This document shows positions 34,618-48,100 of a DNA stretch of 64,000 nucleotides, one piece after another (positions within the stretch are counted from its first letter, which is position 1; every line of letters starts with the position of its first letter). The translations under genes were made by a program, and so were the position numbers. This DNA is from Mytilus trossulus (lineage: Eukaryota; Mollusca; Bivalvia; Mytilida; Mytilidae). The notes under the pieces were generated by a model. That model worked only from the letters and a program-made list of their open reading frames with translations. It was not told the origin of the DNA and searched no databases. The stretch spans positions 72,761,999 to 72,825,998 of the forward strand of contig NC_086382.1 in assembly GCF_036588685.1 (NCBI RefSeq), given 5' to 3'.

Positions 34618-35884
34618 GCGACCAGTGGTGTAGCTTGCATCTATGCTCAGATGCTCAAGCATCCACATCATTTTGACTGGAAAAATGATTATAAATAAAG
34701 ATATTTTCGAAGCAGTTAAACTCGGAGGTATCCGTATGATACAAGGGTTAGGATATGAGGATAACATCCAATTATTTCTGATGAAGTATGCTTGGTATTT
34801 TTAAAGGATAATTTAGTCCATGTAATAAAACAAGATGGATAAATCTCAGAAAAGTGTTCTCAATTTTTTTTCGTAAAAAAATTACGTCATCGGCTACGGC
34901 AAGTGCAGAGGACGATGCACAGATCCTCGGACATTTTTCATCTGAAATTGAGACTAGCCAAGCGATGGCTTCTACAACTGACTAGCAACATAACTGACAA
35001 CTAAATCACCATATCCTGATATCGTTTCCTGTGACATGAAAGACTATGTGAAAAAAACCAATCTATAATAGAGTGTGATCATTCCCAGGCTTATCAGTAA
35101 ATTCCAGTTTCTATCTAGGTCCACATATTAATTTTATTTTCAATAAGAGAACAAAGTTCCTAGGTACACTGTATTGCACATATTTTATGTAACCAAAAAA
35201 CAAGGGCAATAACTTATAAAAAATAATGTTTTTCCTCTTCCTTTTATCTTTAATTGAGAAATAAAAGCTTCAGAGAAAATGCAATGGAATTTCCGTTATA
35301 ATTTATATTTCAAAAGGTCAAAGCTTATGACTTATTTTCGAAATTGTCAATGCTGATGATATAAAAATCTAGCAAGAATTGTACACATGAGAGTGCAAAC
35401 AAGACTAGATTGACGGACACCAGGAATTTCGATGAGGTCCCCTGCGACTCGTTAATAGAATCACGTCAGTTCCTGTATTCCGAAGTGCCGCTGTGATGGG
35501 GCCCTTTTTGAGAAATGCTAGGAAAGGGGATCACTTCAGTTCATTTACATAGAAGTGCTGCTGTGATGGGGCCTTTTTTGAGATGTCAAATATAAGATTG
35601 GTGGGAAACTTTTACATCAAATAAATAAATAATGATTTACATTTAATTTCGAGAATTATGAGAAAACATTGAAATTTTGTTTGAAATATAGTTATATAAA
35701 TTGGCCGGTATTTTAAAATTAAACAAAAATCTAATCAGTGTCAGATTCTAGGGGAGTAAATGTGCTTACAGGAACAATGTCTGAAAAAAAATATTCTGCA
35801 TAAAATAGTCTTAAAAAAAAATGGGCTCGCTCTGCTCGGCAAAGGCATCCACATCATTTCAACCCTGGCTACCCCACTGGCGAC
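34618..35884 (+). mobile_element. Decayed hAT-like transposon with 5-base duplication
   Basis: The element runs 34623-35879. Its left end is CAGTGGTGTAGCTTGCATC; the right end reversed is CAGTGGGGTAGCCAGGGTTG. GCGAC flanks both sides (34618-34622 and 35880-35884). Inside, plus-strand frames at 34884-34985 (a Ser/Thr/Glu-rich stretch containing AEDDAQILGHFSSEIETSQA) and about 35000-35065 (SPYPDIVSCDMKDYVKK) look like coding remnants in two frames. A 69-base direct duplication is at about 35460-35580 (CTGTGATGGGGCC twice). No transposase core survives. CAG...CTG ends resemble hAT; a 5-base duplication is less usual. Confidence 0.65.
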
Positions 35885-36159
35885 AGTAAACACACATATT
35901 TTTTTATAGTTTTTAGCCAAAGCATGATTCAAATACAATATTAAGTAACAATAGCAGAGATCAGAGACAGAAAATTCATTTCAAATATTGTCGTAATGTA
36001 AAAATTGTCAGATAAATGGTCTGATTTACATCAATATGTGATCAAAATACTCAAATATTGCACAATATGATTGTAATGACAAAAACATATATTTGGACAA
36101 AAGAATGTCCAACAACAAAAACATATAGGCAGTGACAAAAATGATGAATCAATATTTTT

Positions 36160-39100
36160 CTATGCTTCTGAAATTCCTACACTTTTTAAGATATCCTTAG
36201 ATAAATTGTCATCTGTTGTTTCACCTTCTGTTTGAGAAACGTTTGATAATAATTTTTGTTTTTCTTCAGATTCGTCAGTGTTTTCATTTCTGTTCTTTAT
36301 TTCTGCTTCAATGTTACTTTCAGAGCACTCCTCCACAACTTTTGTGTCTTTTTCTAAGAGCTGCTCAATGTCTTCTGTTTTTTCTTGATTTTCTAGTGTG
36401 TAACTTTCTTCCTCTGCGTTTTGATTTTCGTTGTTATCTATTGACAGAGACCTATCAATGTTTCCTGATTGTCCTATAGATTTCTCATCACCCCATAACT
36501 GACTGGCATGTACCAGCTCCAGTTCAGTTTCTGCAGGTCCACCACCAGAGGTCTTTTTATATTTATCTATCTGATCTGAATAACAAACATTTCTAGTGTA
36601 TTACATATAACCATTTTTTAACACATACACAGGATGGCATTTTGAACAAAACATCATCTTTGCATGTTTATTACAAATAGACATGAACTGAACCAGAATA
36701 AGCCCTATTTTAAGAACCAATTTTTGTATTTACAAATCGTAGGAACTGGTTTCTTAGCATTTAAATGAATGAAAATAACTTATGGCAACAAATAATGAAT
36801 AATGACTCAAGAAAATCATAATTATACCGGTAACACATTTGCTTTCTACAAAACTTTGAATTTCTCAAAAACTAAGGATTTCTACTTCAATGATAGATAA
36901 CCAAAGCTGCAAAACCTTTAGAAATATTGGGTTCTCAGTGCTTTCTAATTCATACTTTTTTTTGTCTTTTCAACTCTTTTACTTCAAACATCACAGATGA
37001 GTCTTTTGTAGATGAAACACACATCTATCTATTCATGTAATTTTTTTCTATTATAATCCTGATATCTATGATGAGTCTATCTACTAACATTTTATTTTTA
37101 ACCATTTGACCATTGCATATATATATTATGATTTGTTTGCATCTGTTTATACCACTTACCAGCTTTTGAATACATTATTTTTTTTGACTGGTCTGTAGAA
37201 TATTTTTCCTTCTTAGATTTGCATATTCAAAATTTGTTGTAATAACAGCACTCTCCCTATTGAATTAATTTCTGTTTCTTCTTAGCTAACAGAATGGTTT
37301 AAGCACTGTCCATTGCTGAAGACTTTAGAAACCTCTAGATGTTTATATATTGGAAACATGTTAATTAATATTGCTGTGTCATTTTAATTTCTTCAAGATT
37401 TATTACTAATTAATCTATTATACCTCTGAAGTGTTGACTACTGACATGGTTAATATCTAACAGAGAGATGGATGCAAAAGTCTCTGCCTCTGTAGCTGCT
37501 GGGTAGTGCTGAAAACAATTGAAATCAAATAACATTATTCAACAGAGAAAAATATATAAAACCATTTTCACTGATTAATCAATAAACTTATTTTATGGTG
37601 TTTTTTTTTCATTTTTGTGGTTGCCATCTCATTGGTGTATATATCCTATATTCATTTAAGTATAAGAAAACATAGTTTTTACAGCATTTCAGTGAATATA
37701 TGTACTCTGCATATTACAATCTGTTAGAAAATTAAAATAATTATAACTATCTTACATGGTTCATATCAAAGCAGCCAAATGATCATTTAAATAATACCTA
37801 CATAACTATACAATAAGTTGTTTTCATATAAATGTTTTAACTTAATCTTTTCTGAATTCATGGGGTACATTTTGCCATTAGAATACCAACAGCATGAAGT
37901 TTATAAATAATATTTTTTTTGTATCTTTCTATCTATCAAGTACTGTCGATTCAGAAATTATTACAGCATATTCATTATTGCGAAAAATGCAACAAGGTTA
38001 TAATTGAATAAATTAAAACTTGCATTTTGAAATTTTTTAAATGAATCAAACAGACTTTATCTTCTGACATCAGACTCGGACTTCTCTTGAATTGAATTTT
38101 AAATGTACGTATTGTTATGCGTTTACTTTTCTACATTGGTTAGAGGTATAGGGGGGGTTGAGATCTCATAAATATGTTTAACCCCGCCACATTTTTGCGC
38201 CTGTCCCAGGAGCCTCTAGCCTTTGTTAGTCTTGTATTATTTGAATTTTAGTTTCTTGTGTACAATTTGGAAATTAGTATGGCGTTCATTATCACTGAAC
38301 TAGTATATATTTGTTTAGGGACCAGCTGAAGGACACCTCCAGGTGCGGGAATTTCTCGTTACATTGAAGACCTGTTTGTGACCTTCCCCTTTTGTTTTTT
38401 CTATGGTCGGGTTGTTGTCTCTTTGATACATTCCCCATTTCCATTCTCAATTTTATTTTTCTGAATTTCGCAAAATTTAAATCACATTTTGGTCTAAAAT
38501 GACAAAATCGTAATAATAAATGCATGCAATAATTTCTGAATTTACAGTATTTCTTTCAAGATAAGAAATTTTTGCACTTAAGGGCATACGATACAGTTTT
38601 GATCCTGTATTAACAAGTTCGTGAAAATTGGCATATAGACTATTTTTTACCTGATTAAATCAAATATGTAATAAAAAATATACCTTCATGTGCTACTTTT
38701 TGAGTAAAATGAGGTCGAAATTTTGTATATTTGTTCAAAATTCAGATTTGTGGCCGTAATTTCTTTTTCGAAAGAAAGACATAACTTATTTGTTATAAAA
38801 GATAAACACAAATTTTTTTGTTAAATAATTGGTAATTTCTGTATTTTATAAGTATCATAAAATATTATGCATTTTTAAAATCAGAAATAACTCATATTTA
38901 TCAAATGTTCATGAATTGAGGAAAATACGTAATTTTTTGCTGCATGTTTATCAAATTTAAAAAAAAATCTCTATTTACAGTTTTATAAAATTTGGTTCAC
39001 ATAATCTCCCTGCAAAATGAAACAGATTGCTGTTTTGAAAAATAGGGGTCCATGAACTCGTTTTCAAATTAAATCAGTTTGAATGATAAAAATCAGTCGA

Positions 39101-42100
39101 AAAATGCATCTTTTCCCGATATGTCACAGTTTGACGTCGCGAAAATAACATTTTACGTTAGCAACGTCATTACCACCCCTGTAACTGTATCGTATGCTCT
39201 TAACTGTGTGGTTTGTTTGTTCATAATTTTTTTATCTTCCAAAATTAAATAAAGTAGATGAGAGACAAAGATACAGGAAAAAGTAAAATCACAAAAATAC
39301 TGAACATAGAGGAAAATCAATTCGGAAAGTCCATAATCACATGGCAAAATCACCACTCACTGCATGCATTCTGTAAACACTCCATTTCAAAAAAACATTC
39401 CAGAATTTTTATCACATTTTATTTTACAATGTGGACTCTTAGAGAGATTTTTTGTCATATTAAGGTAAACACATCTTTGGATTTCAATAGAGGAGATAAA
39501 ATCAAATTCATGCAAGATTACTGATAAAGGAATGGAAAATAAAACCTCTGTAAATTGAATCTTTTAAAACTTTTTATCTTCTATTGCTTCATTGGAATAC
39601 AGATTCAATTTACAGCTAATTTGGCTCCCCCTTTAGCATTCTGCATTTTGTTCTGTAGCAGCACAGCTTTATGACAAGCTGCTAGAATCAGTGTGAAAAT
39701 GATTGACTCATCAGATTTGCACAAACACACAATCACAGAAAGCTGGCTCACAGAATGATGACCTATAGTTGTTAATTTCTGTTAATTTCTGTGTCATTTC
39801 CTCTCTTGTGGAGAGTTGTCTCATTGGCAATCATACCACATCTTCTTTTTTATATTTAAAAGTCATTTTGGGGCCTTTTATAGCTGACTATGTGGTATGG
39901 GCTTTGCTCAATGATGAAGGCCGTAAAGTGATCTATAGTTGTTAATTTGTATCTTTTGGTCTGTTGTGGGGAGTTGTCTCATTGGCAATCATACCACATC
40001 TTCTGTTTTATATATGAAAGCCCAATTTAAACATATGAATTAACCATGAAGTAGTCTGAAAAACACGACCTTGTGCAATATAAAAATAAGTGTTATAATT
40101 GTTATAATTGGATAGCATTATAAACTGTAACTTATTATACTAGGAATAAATGCATAATTTCTCCTATAAAACAATGATTTTTGCAGCAGCTGTTGTAAGC
40201 AGATTATAGCAAAATTTAGGGTGATGGAGATATAAAATATCTTGCAGCATACATGTAACTTGTTCTAGCTTAATGTACCAATCTTTTTTTTAAAGCATTT
40301 ACTAGTTCTGTGTTGTAAGAGAGTATGCAGAAGTATGGATGACAAAATGTAGAGAAACAAATAGATTCTCAGGATTAATTGAATCAATTCCATCTTTTGA
40401 CATGTACATAAGCTAGCATTTTTCGTATGCATGTACTTATAAAGACCAGAATTGTAAATGTAAACTTTTGAAGAATTTTTCCTATAGTTCACATAGTGAA
40501 TGAAGTGTCCAAGAATACACTGTAATACATGTAGTATGAATTAAATGTATTCTGACAGGAACTGTATCCTTCTCCTCCATTGATCAGTATAACCTAAATT
40601 TCAAAAAAGTACACCAATGTTTCTTAATATTCAAACTTTTTGTTTCTTAATTTCAGGGTTCAAACCTTTATAGAGCTTAATTTCAGTTATGGTTACTTTG
40701 CAAATGATAATCAACCTATAACTACAATGTATATATAAGCCCAAAAAAACTATTTTTATCCCTGCAGTTTACCTAAACCGGACTTGTCACACCTACAAGC
40801 TTCTAGTATCATCATCAAGTTTCAGAAATTGTTTTTAATGGAGGAAAGATTGAGATAGAAAGAAAACACAGAATAAATCGGATTCAATTTATGTGTGATA
40901 ATCAAGCTGTTTACAATTGTGATGAGGAAAATACACAAAATAATTCTCTTGGATGTTATGTTTACCTACCGAATCGTCAACCTGGAAAATAGCTATATAT
41001 TTAATGTTTGTTTTCAGGAATTTAGTCAATTTCTTATATCAAGGTTATTTAAGGAAAATGTTGTGACTAAATGTTATTAAGAAGCAACTGTCAAGGTTGA
41101 TAGGGAAAATTTTCCATAATAGATTAATAGGGCTTGATAGGTAATTCTTTGGCCGACCAATTCAAAATCTTGTTTCAAAATCTGGATTCCAAAAGGGGTA
41201 AGGTAGACTGAAGCATTTTACAATATCCTTTCCATTTTCTCTGACATCATGTACTTTCATCTTATCAAGTCTTCATTGAATATGTCTTTCATCAATAAAA
41301 GTTATTCATTTCAATGTAGATAAAAAAGGTTATTGTTCTGAATTATATTTTCTTCACACAAAATCTTATCTTATTAATATATATTAAATCAAACAAATGT
41401 CACTGGCCATAAAATTATTCAAAAGTATTTCTTTAAATATAGTTTTAGTTATTTTTGAAAATAAGTTTGGAAGTTTGTGCAGCTGTACATGTACAATCAC
41501 AAGTAAACTTTCTGCAAACATGAAGTTATGTGCAGAATTCAGCCATTAACCCATCAACATTAACAAATATGTATAAATAATTCATGATGCATTGATTACA
41601 GTTTAAAAGTACTTCATAACTCTAATTGGGAAATTTTTCCAAAAATCTTGTTTAATTTTTTCTTTTATCCTTCTTAATTGGCCATATGAAAACCCTGCTT
41701 TGAATGTACAATAGTTAGCACAAATATATAAATATATAATTAAAGGTAAATTGACTTACCTGCTTGACCTTAGGAATAAGGAACATCAATATAGCACCAA
41801 GTATAGGAGGGGCACCTGCTGCATGGAACGCAACTTTATAACTACCCATACTGTCATATAGAGCACCTGCCAAATATTGTAATGTAAAGTTGATATTGCA
41901 CCGGGTATTGGAGGTGATTTTAGGCAGACATTTTCAACTTATAATTATAGTATCTCCTTAATATAGTTGACCTTTTATCTAAAGTATCTAAGAAACAGAC
42001 CTTGAAACCTGTGTGCTTGTTTATTCTAAATTTACTAGAAGTATAGGGGAAGATTGAGATTTCACAAAACTTGTTTACCCACTGCATTTTATCCCCTGTC

Positions 42101-45100
42101 CCAAGTAAGGAGCCTCTGGCCTTATTTAGTCTTGTATGTTTAGTAATTTTAGTTCTTTATATGTTTCAGAGTTTTCCCTGAACTAGTTTAGATGTTTGTT
42201 TACAGGCCAGCTGAAGCTTGCCTCTAGGTGCGTGAATTTACTTCAGTGTGTTGAAGACCCATTGGTGGCCTTCCGTGGTTTCCTGCTCTTAGGTTAGGTT
42301 GTAGTCTCTTTGACACATTCCCAATTACCATTCTCAATTTTACATTAAATTCTGAAACTATTTTGACCAACAAACCATGAAAATGAACTCTGTCATACAG
42401 ACATGTAAGTCTTAAATAATTTTATATACCTTATAGTGAGTGCTGATCCAGAAATTTTCATTAGGTAGTATGTACAGGCCAAACATTGATATCAAATATT
42501 ATAACAAAATTTGCCAAATAGAGCTGATTATTAGACTTTCTGTAAGATTTTTAATTGTTATCTGGTTATAGAATTTAAATAAACTATTTTGGGAAAAGCT
42601 TTCCATTTCCTAATAGTCATTAGCTAATATCATTATTGGTCTGTTGGTTGATGTAAATTTTACATTGAGGTCCTGAAAAAGGAAATCATGAACTTACCGA
42701 CATTAAACCAATTGATGTCTGCTCTTTTATAGTTGGGTTGTTGTCTCTTTGAATATATTCCCCATTAATCCATTCTTAATTTTATATAACTTGTTTTGGT
42801 CTAACACCATAAACTCTACTCTTAATTACCTGCTACTGGAGGTCCAATCGTAAAAGGTATAGCAAATATTCCCAGCAGAAATCCTATAGCTTGTGATGCT
42901 TGATACTGTCCAACAATATCAAAGGCTATCGGACCAATCAAACATACAAATACTCCATCACTCAAGCCTAGGACCAGACTGATAGCTATTAGACCACCAA
43001 AGCTGGAGGAGAAAGGGATACATGCTGTAGTCACACCCATCACCAAGAACGCTACCTGCTGCATTGTAACACGATTTACAAACTTCAAGTCTGCTACCTT
43101 GCCAAATACAAGGCGACCAATGGCTGATGTTATCTGAGTACATGTGATCAAGAAGGCTCCATTTTCACCTGGAAATACATCTTTGGTATGTTTAACCTGC
43201 AATGAAAATAACACATTGTTATGTTAAGCCCATATTTCTAAAAATAAACAACCTGAAGGCTAGGCCTGCCTGCTTGTGTTGAAGGACATTGGTGGTCTTG
43301 AGCTGTTTTCTGCCCTTCGGTTGGGTTATTGTCTCTTTAACACATGCATTCCCATATCCATTCTCCATGTTCTCAATGTCAAGATGTACTGTGAGTTAAT
43401 GTTCACTAATGATAATACCACCCCTATACACATTAAGTGTTGGATGTAGGCATGGTTTAGAATCCTGACATGCAGCTTGATACAATATATATGGCAAAGA
43501 AGATGATAGTATTTTGCATATAAATAGTTGATGAGCAATGGATATGAAAACCTATCATACAATATAGCATGCTCACAAAAAAGCTCGATTTAATTTGTTG
43601 TTAAGGTGGTACCCAACACTTTCACTAAAATCAATTTGGCTTGTTTAATTTTCATAAAGTTTTATCAAAGTATTTACTTTGATACTTTAACAAAAAAATA
43701 AAAGTTTAAAAATTTTGAACCAACCGTTTTGTAAGAAAAATTACACTTGTTATATAGCAATTTGACAAACACCAATTTTGATTATTGAGAAGCTTAATAT
43801 TCCTTTTAAAACACAATGTAATTAAAACATTTAGCTGACTTTACAGAGTTATCTCCCTATAGTGTTAGGTATTTTTTTCATGGTTTTGGTTTAGACAGAT
43901 TTTCACTTGACAAGGATATCATTTTTTTTCTATTACAAAAGAAAAAAGCATTTTTACCCAATTGATTAGCTTCTCAAATTTCATTATCAAAATATGTTGG
44001 ATAGTGAATGCCATTTTAGAACTTGATATGTTAATGTATGATGGTATTACTTAGATAAAAAGTAACCGTCTGGCATTACATGATTATGTGATCGTTCAAG
44101 GCCATTGGCATACATAAACGTACATGTATGTATTATGGTTAGATAGAATTTCAGTAATTAATTTTTAATTCTAAATCATCTTTCTCATAAAAGTGATTAT
44201 TTCACAATGCTTATAGTGCTGAAATCCTACTATAACAGGTCTTTCTTTATTATTTACATTTGAACTTTTCTAAAAATGGTTCAAAAGTAAGCCATTTACA
44301 ATTTACACCAGATAATATATCTCTTATAAACATGATAAAATTTTGGGTCATCAATATAGACAAAGGTAGAATATTTTTTATCTAATCTGGAAATTTAAAG
44401 TCTCTATTCATTATAATGGTCAGTGAACTTTTAAGAGAGTAATACATTTGTTAAACAGCTAATATTAACATCTAAATGTAGGTTACTAGTGTGGAAGGTA
44501 CGCCAGGTAGTGCAATAATGTCATGTACGATAAGTGGTCCACATGTACAACATGATGATTCAGTATGGTCTTTAAAATATGATAAATACATGTATGTCAG
44601 TGTTACCAAAATATATTAAATCCTTCTTGTGAAATATATATGGCACATGTCATAACTAAGTGCATGTACATCATGTACATCTTGGGTCTGTACTTCAAAA
44701 TCCTTTAGTGTTACTTTTAAAATAAAATTCATCTCCTTGAAATTTCTTTCTGCTCTTAAGACAAAATGTAAGAGTTTATCATTCTTTAAGTGTATAACAA
44801 AAAAAAATGCATGATTTCAGATTTTAAATAAATGTTTATGTATAAGTTTTTTCTCATATCTAGGTTTATATATAGATTTGACTGTTGGTTTTCTTGTTTG
44901 GAAAAGTTTTACACTACCGGTAGTCATTTTTGGGGTCCTTTACAGCTTGTTGTTCAGTGTGAGCCACAGCACCATGCTGAAGGCCTTACTTGGACCTATA
45001 ATGGTTTACTTTAACAAATTGTGATAGAATGGAGAGTTGTCTCGTTGGCACTCATACCGTATTTTCTTAAATCATGTAAATAGATCTATCTATTAAACAA

Positions 45101-48100
45101 TTGATTATAATAGTCATGATACTGGTACAAATGATTTTTATAGTTTGTTCTGATGTTGTTATGTTTCACCACTGTCCCAGGTTCGGGGGAGGGTTGGGAT
45201 CCCGCTAACATGTATATATACACAAGAAACTAAAATTTAAATAATACAAGACTAACAAAAGCCAGAGGCTCCTGACTTGGGACAGGCGCAAAAATGCGGC
45301 AGGGTTAAACATGTTTGTGAGATGTTTAACCCCGCCGCATTTTTGCGCCTGTCCCAAGTCAGGAGCCTCTGGTCTTTGTTAGTCTTGTATTATTTAAATT
45401 TTAGTTTCTTGTGTACAATTTGGATATTAGTATGGCGTTCATTATCACTGAACTAGTATATAGATATAGGAAGATGTGGTGTGAGTGCCAATGAGACAAC
45501 TCTCCATCCAAATAACAATTTAAAAATCAAACCATTATAGGTTAAAGTACGGCCTTCAACACGGAGCTTTGGCTCACACCGAACAACAAGCTATAAAGTA
45601 GCCCCAAAATTACTAGTGTAAAACCATTCAAACGGGAAAACCAACGGTCTAATCTATATAAACAAAACGAGAAACGAGAAACATGTATATATTACATAAA
45701 CAAACGACAACTACTGTACATCAGATTCCTGACTTAGGACAGGTGCAAACATTTGCAGCGGGATTAAACGTTTTAATGGATCCAAACCTTCTCCCTTTTT
45801 CTGAAACAATAGCATAACATCACAACATAGAAAAACATACGATAAAATATCAATTGGCAGACTTAACTCAATCAAAAAACGTATGATTACACAATGAACG
45901 AATAAATTTGATCTGCGATATCTGAATACAAATGCACAGTTAATTAAATATTAGAGACAAACATTCATGACCAAAAAGCTAACAAACAAATTCAAACACA
46001 CTGAGAAATATTTAACCAATCAATGTTCACTTTAGAAAAAAAATGTTTTTTTATAATCTTGAAGTTTATACAAATGTTGTAAGAATAAGTGAAAAATTGA
46101 AGATATTACAATTAATCAAAGCTGGTGTATAGACAAGATCCATAAAAATAAAAAATAACAAAAAAGCATTATAAACAGTATCAACAGGTCGAATTAACAA
46201 GAAAATACGATTTGAGAGTACTCGCAGTTACTGACAGCTAGTTAAAAGCCAAAACCAATTAATAGTAAAAAATCATGCATCAGAGACTAAAATCAACTAA
46301 AACACATCACAGGGATTAAGTATTTTAACGTCATTAATAGTCAAAGAAGACATGACTAATGCAATGCCAAAAATAAATGTATCGACAGGTAGTAGTATAG
46401 TGAAGAGCGACTTCTATAGAAATAATAGTAAACGTGTCTGTGTCTCTATACATCTCGCCTCAAAAGATAATGAAATTTAGTTATGTTTTAATTTGCTAAT
46501 GACAAAATCAATATTAGTGCCAATGTGAACGATGTTCAGAGATCTAATTACAATATTGGTACGATAACCCTTACTTATAAGTTTGTTTAAAGGTTCGATA
46601 AGTTTACAAGGATCACATAGTGATTTCCTCGCTTTAAGTACAATATATTACCAAAAAATTTAGGATGTGAAATATCATTTTTAATAAGCTTTCTACAGGT
46701 ATAGCCAAATTTACTAATCAAATCTTTGTATCTATGAAAGAATTTAGTAAAAGTTTTAAGTAATTTATGGTATCGAAATCCCTGACACAACAATTTACCA
46801 GTGATGCATTGATTACGTTTGTTAAAATCTATGACATCAGAACAAACACGGGCAAACCGAACGAGTTGCGATATATAAACACTGTATGATGGAGCCAAAG
46901 GCACATCGCCGTCTAAAAAAGGAAAGTTAACAATAGGAAATGAAAAATCGTCTCTTTTGTCGTAAATTTTAGTGTGAAGTTTCCCGTTTGAAATTGAAAT
47001 GTCTAAATCTAGAAAAGGACAACTGCTGCTGTTTATGTAACAATGATGGGTCTTTACTGAGTTTAGTCATAAACTGAGATTCATAGCAATATAGAAATAA
47101 ATCTGCTATTAAAGGGGCACAGTTGGTGCCCATAGGAATACCTACTACCTGACGATACACTTTATCGCCGAAACGTACATAAATGTTATCAAGCAGAAAG
47201 TTTAAAGCTTCAATCATATCCTCACATTTCCAGTAAGTGTATCTAGCATACTTTCCTTTTTCGTTACAGTAAAAGGACTTAAACGAGTTACAGCAAATAA
47301 AATTACAATGAGATTTTTCGAAAGACCATTTTATCAAATACAAAAACTTTTTCTTTATAAAATTGTGTGGAAGTGTAGTGTACAGAGTAGAAAAATCATA
47401 ACTGTCAACAGAATTGTAAGGACCATTGAAAGCATGTATTTTATCTAAAACCTCTAAAGAATTTTTAACACTCCAAAAATAATTAATACCATTATTTTCA
47501 TAAGCTTTATATTTGTTTAGGGGCCAGCTGAAGGACGCCTCCGGGTGCGGGAATTTCTCGCTACATTGAAGACCTGTTGGTGACCTTCTGCTGTTGTTTT
47601 TTTATTTGGTTGGGTTGTTGTCTCTTTGACACATTCCCCATTTCCATTCTCAATTTTATAATCTGCCACATTCTGTATGTATGTGTCTGTTCCAAGTCAG
47701 GAGATGGCATTCAGGGGTTGTTGTTTGTTGATGTGTTACATATTTTTTTTCTTCATATTTTGTGCATAAATTAGGGGAGTAGTTTTCTCGTTTGAATTGT
47801 TTTACATTGTCATCTTGGCCTTTTAAAGCTGAATAGTGGTATGGGCTTTGCTCATTGTTGAAGGCCATACCATGAACTCTAGTTGTTAATTTCTGTGTCA
47901 TTTTGGTCTATTGTGGAGAGTTCTTTCATTGGCAATTTTACCACATCTTCTTTTTTATATTTACATTATACTTACCAAGTGAACGAATGGGACAAAGTAA
48001 CCAAACAGAGATAATCCTAGCGATACTGCCCAAATCACATAAGCCTTGTTCTTAAATATCTTTGTGTTCAGAAATGTTTTCGCAAAGGCACAACAATCAT

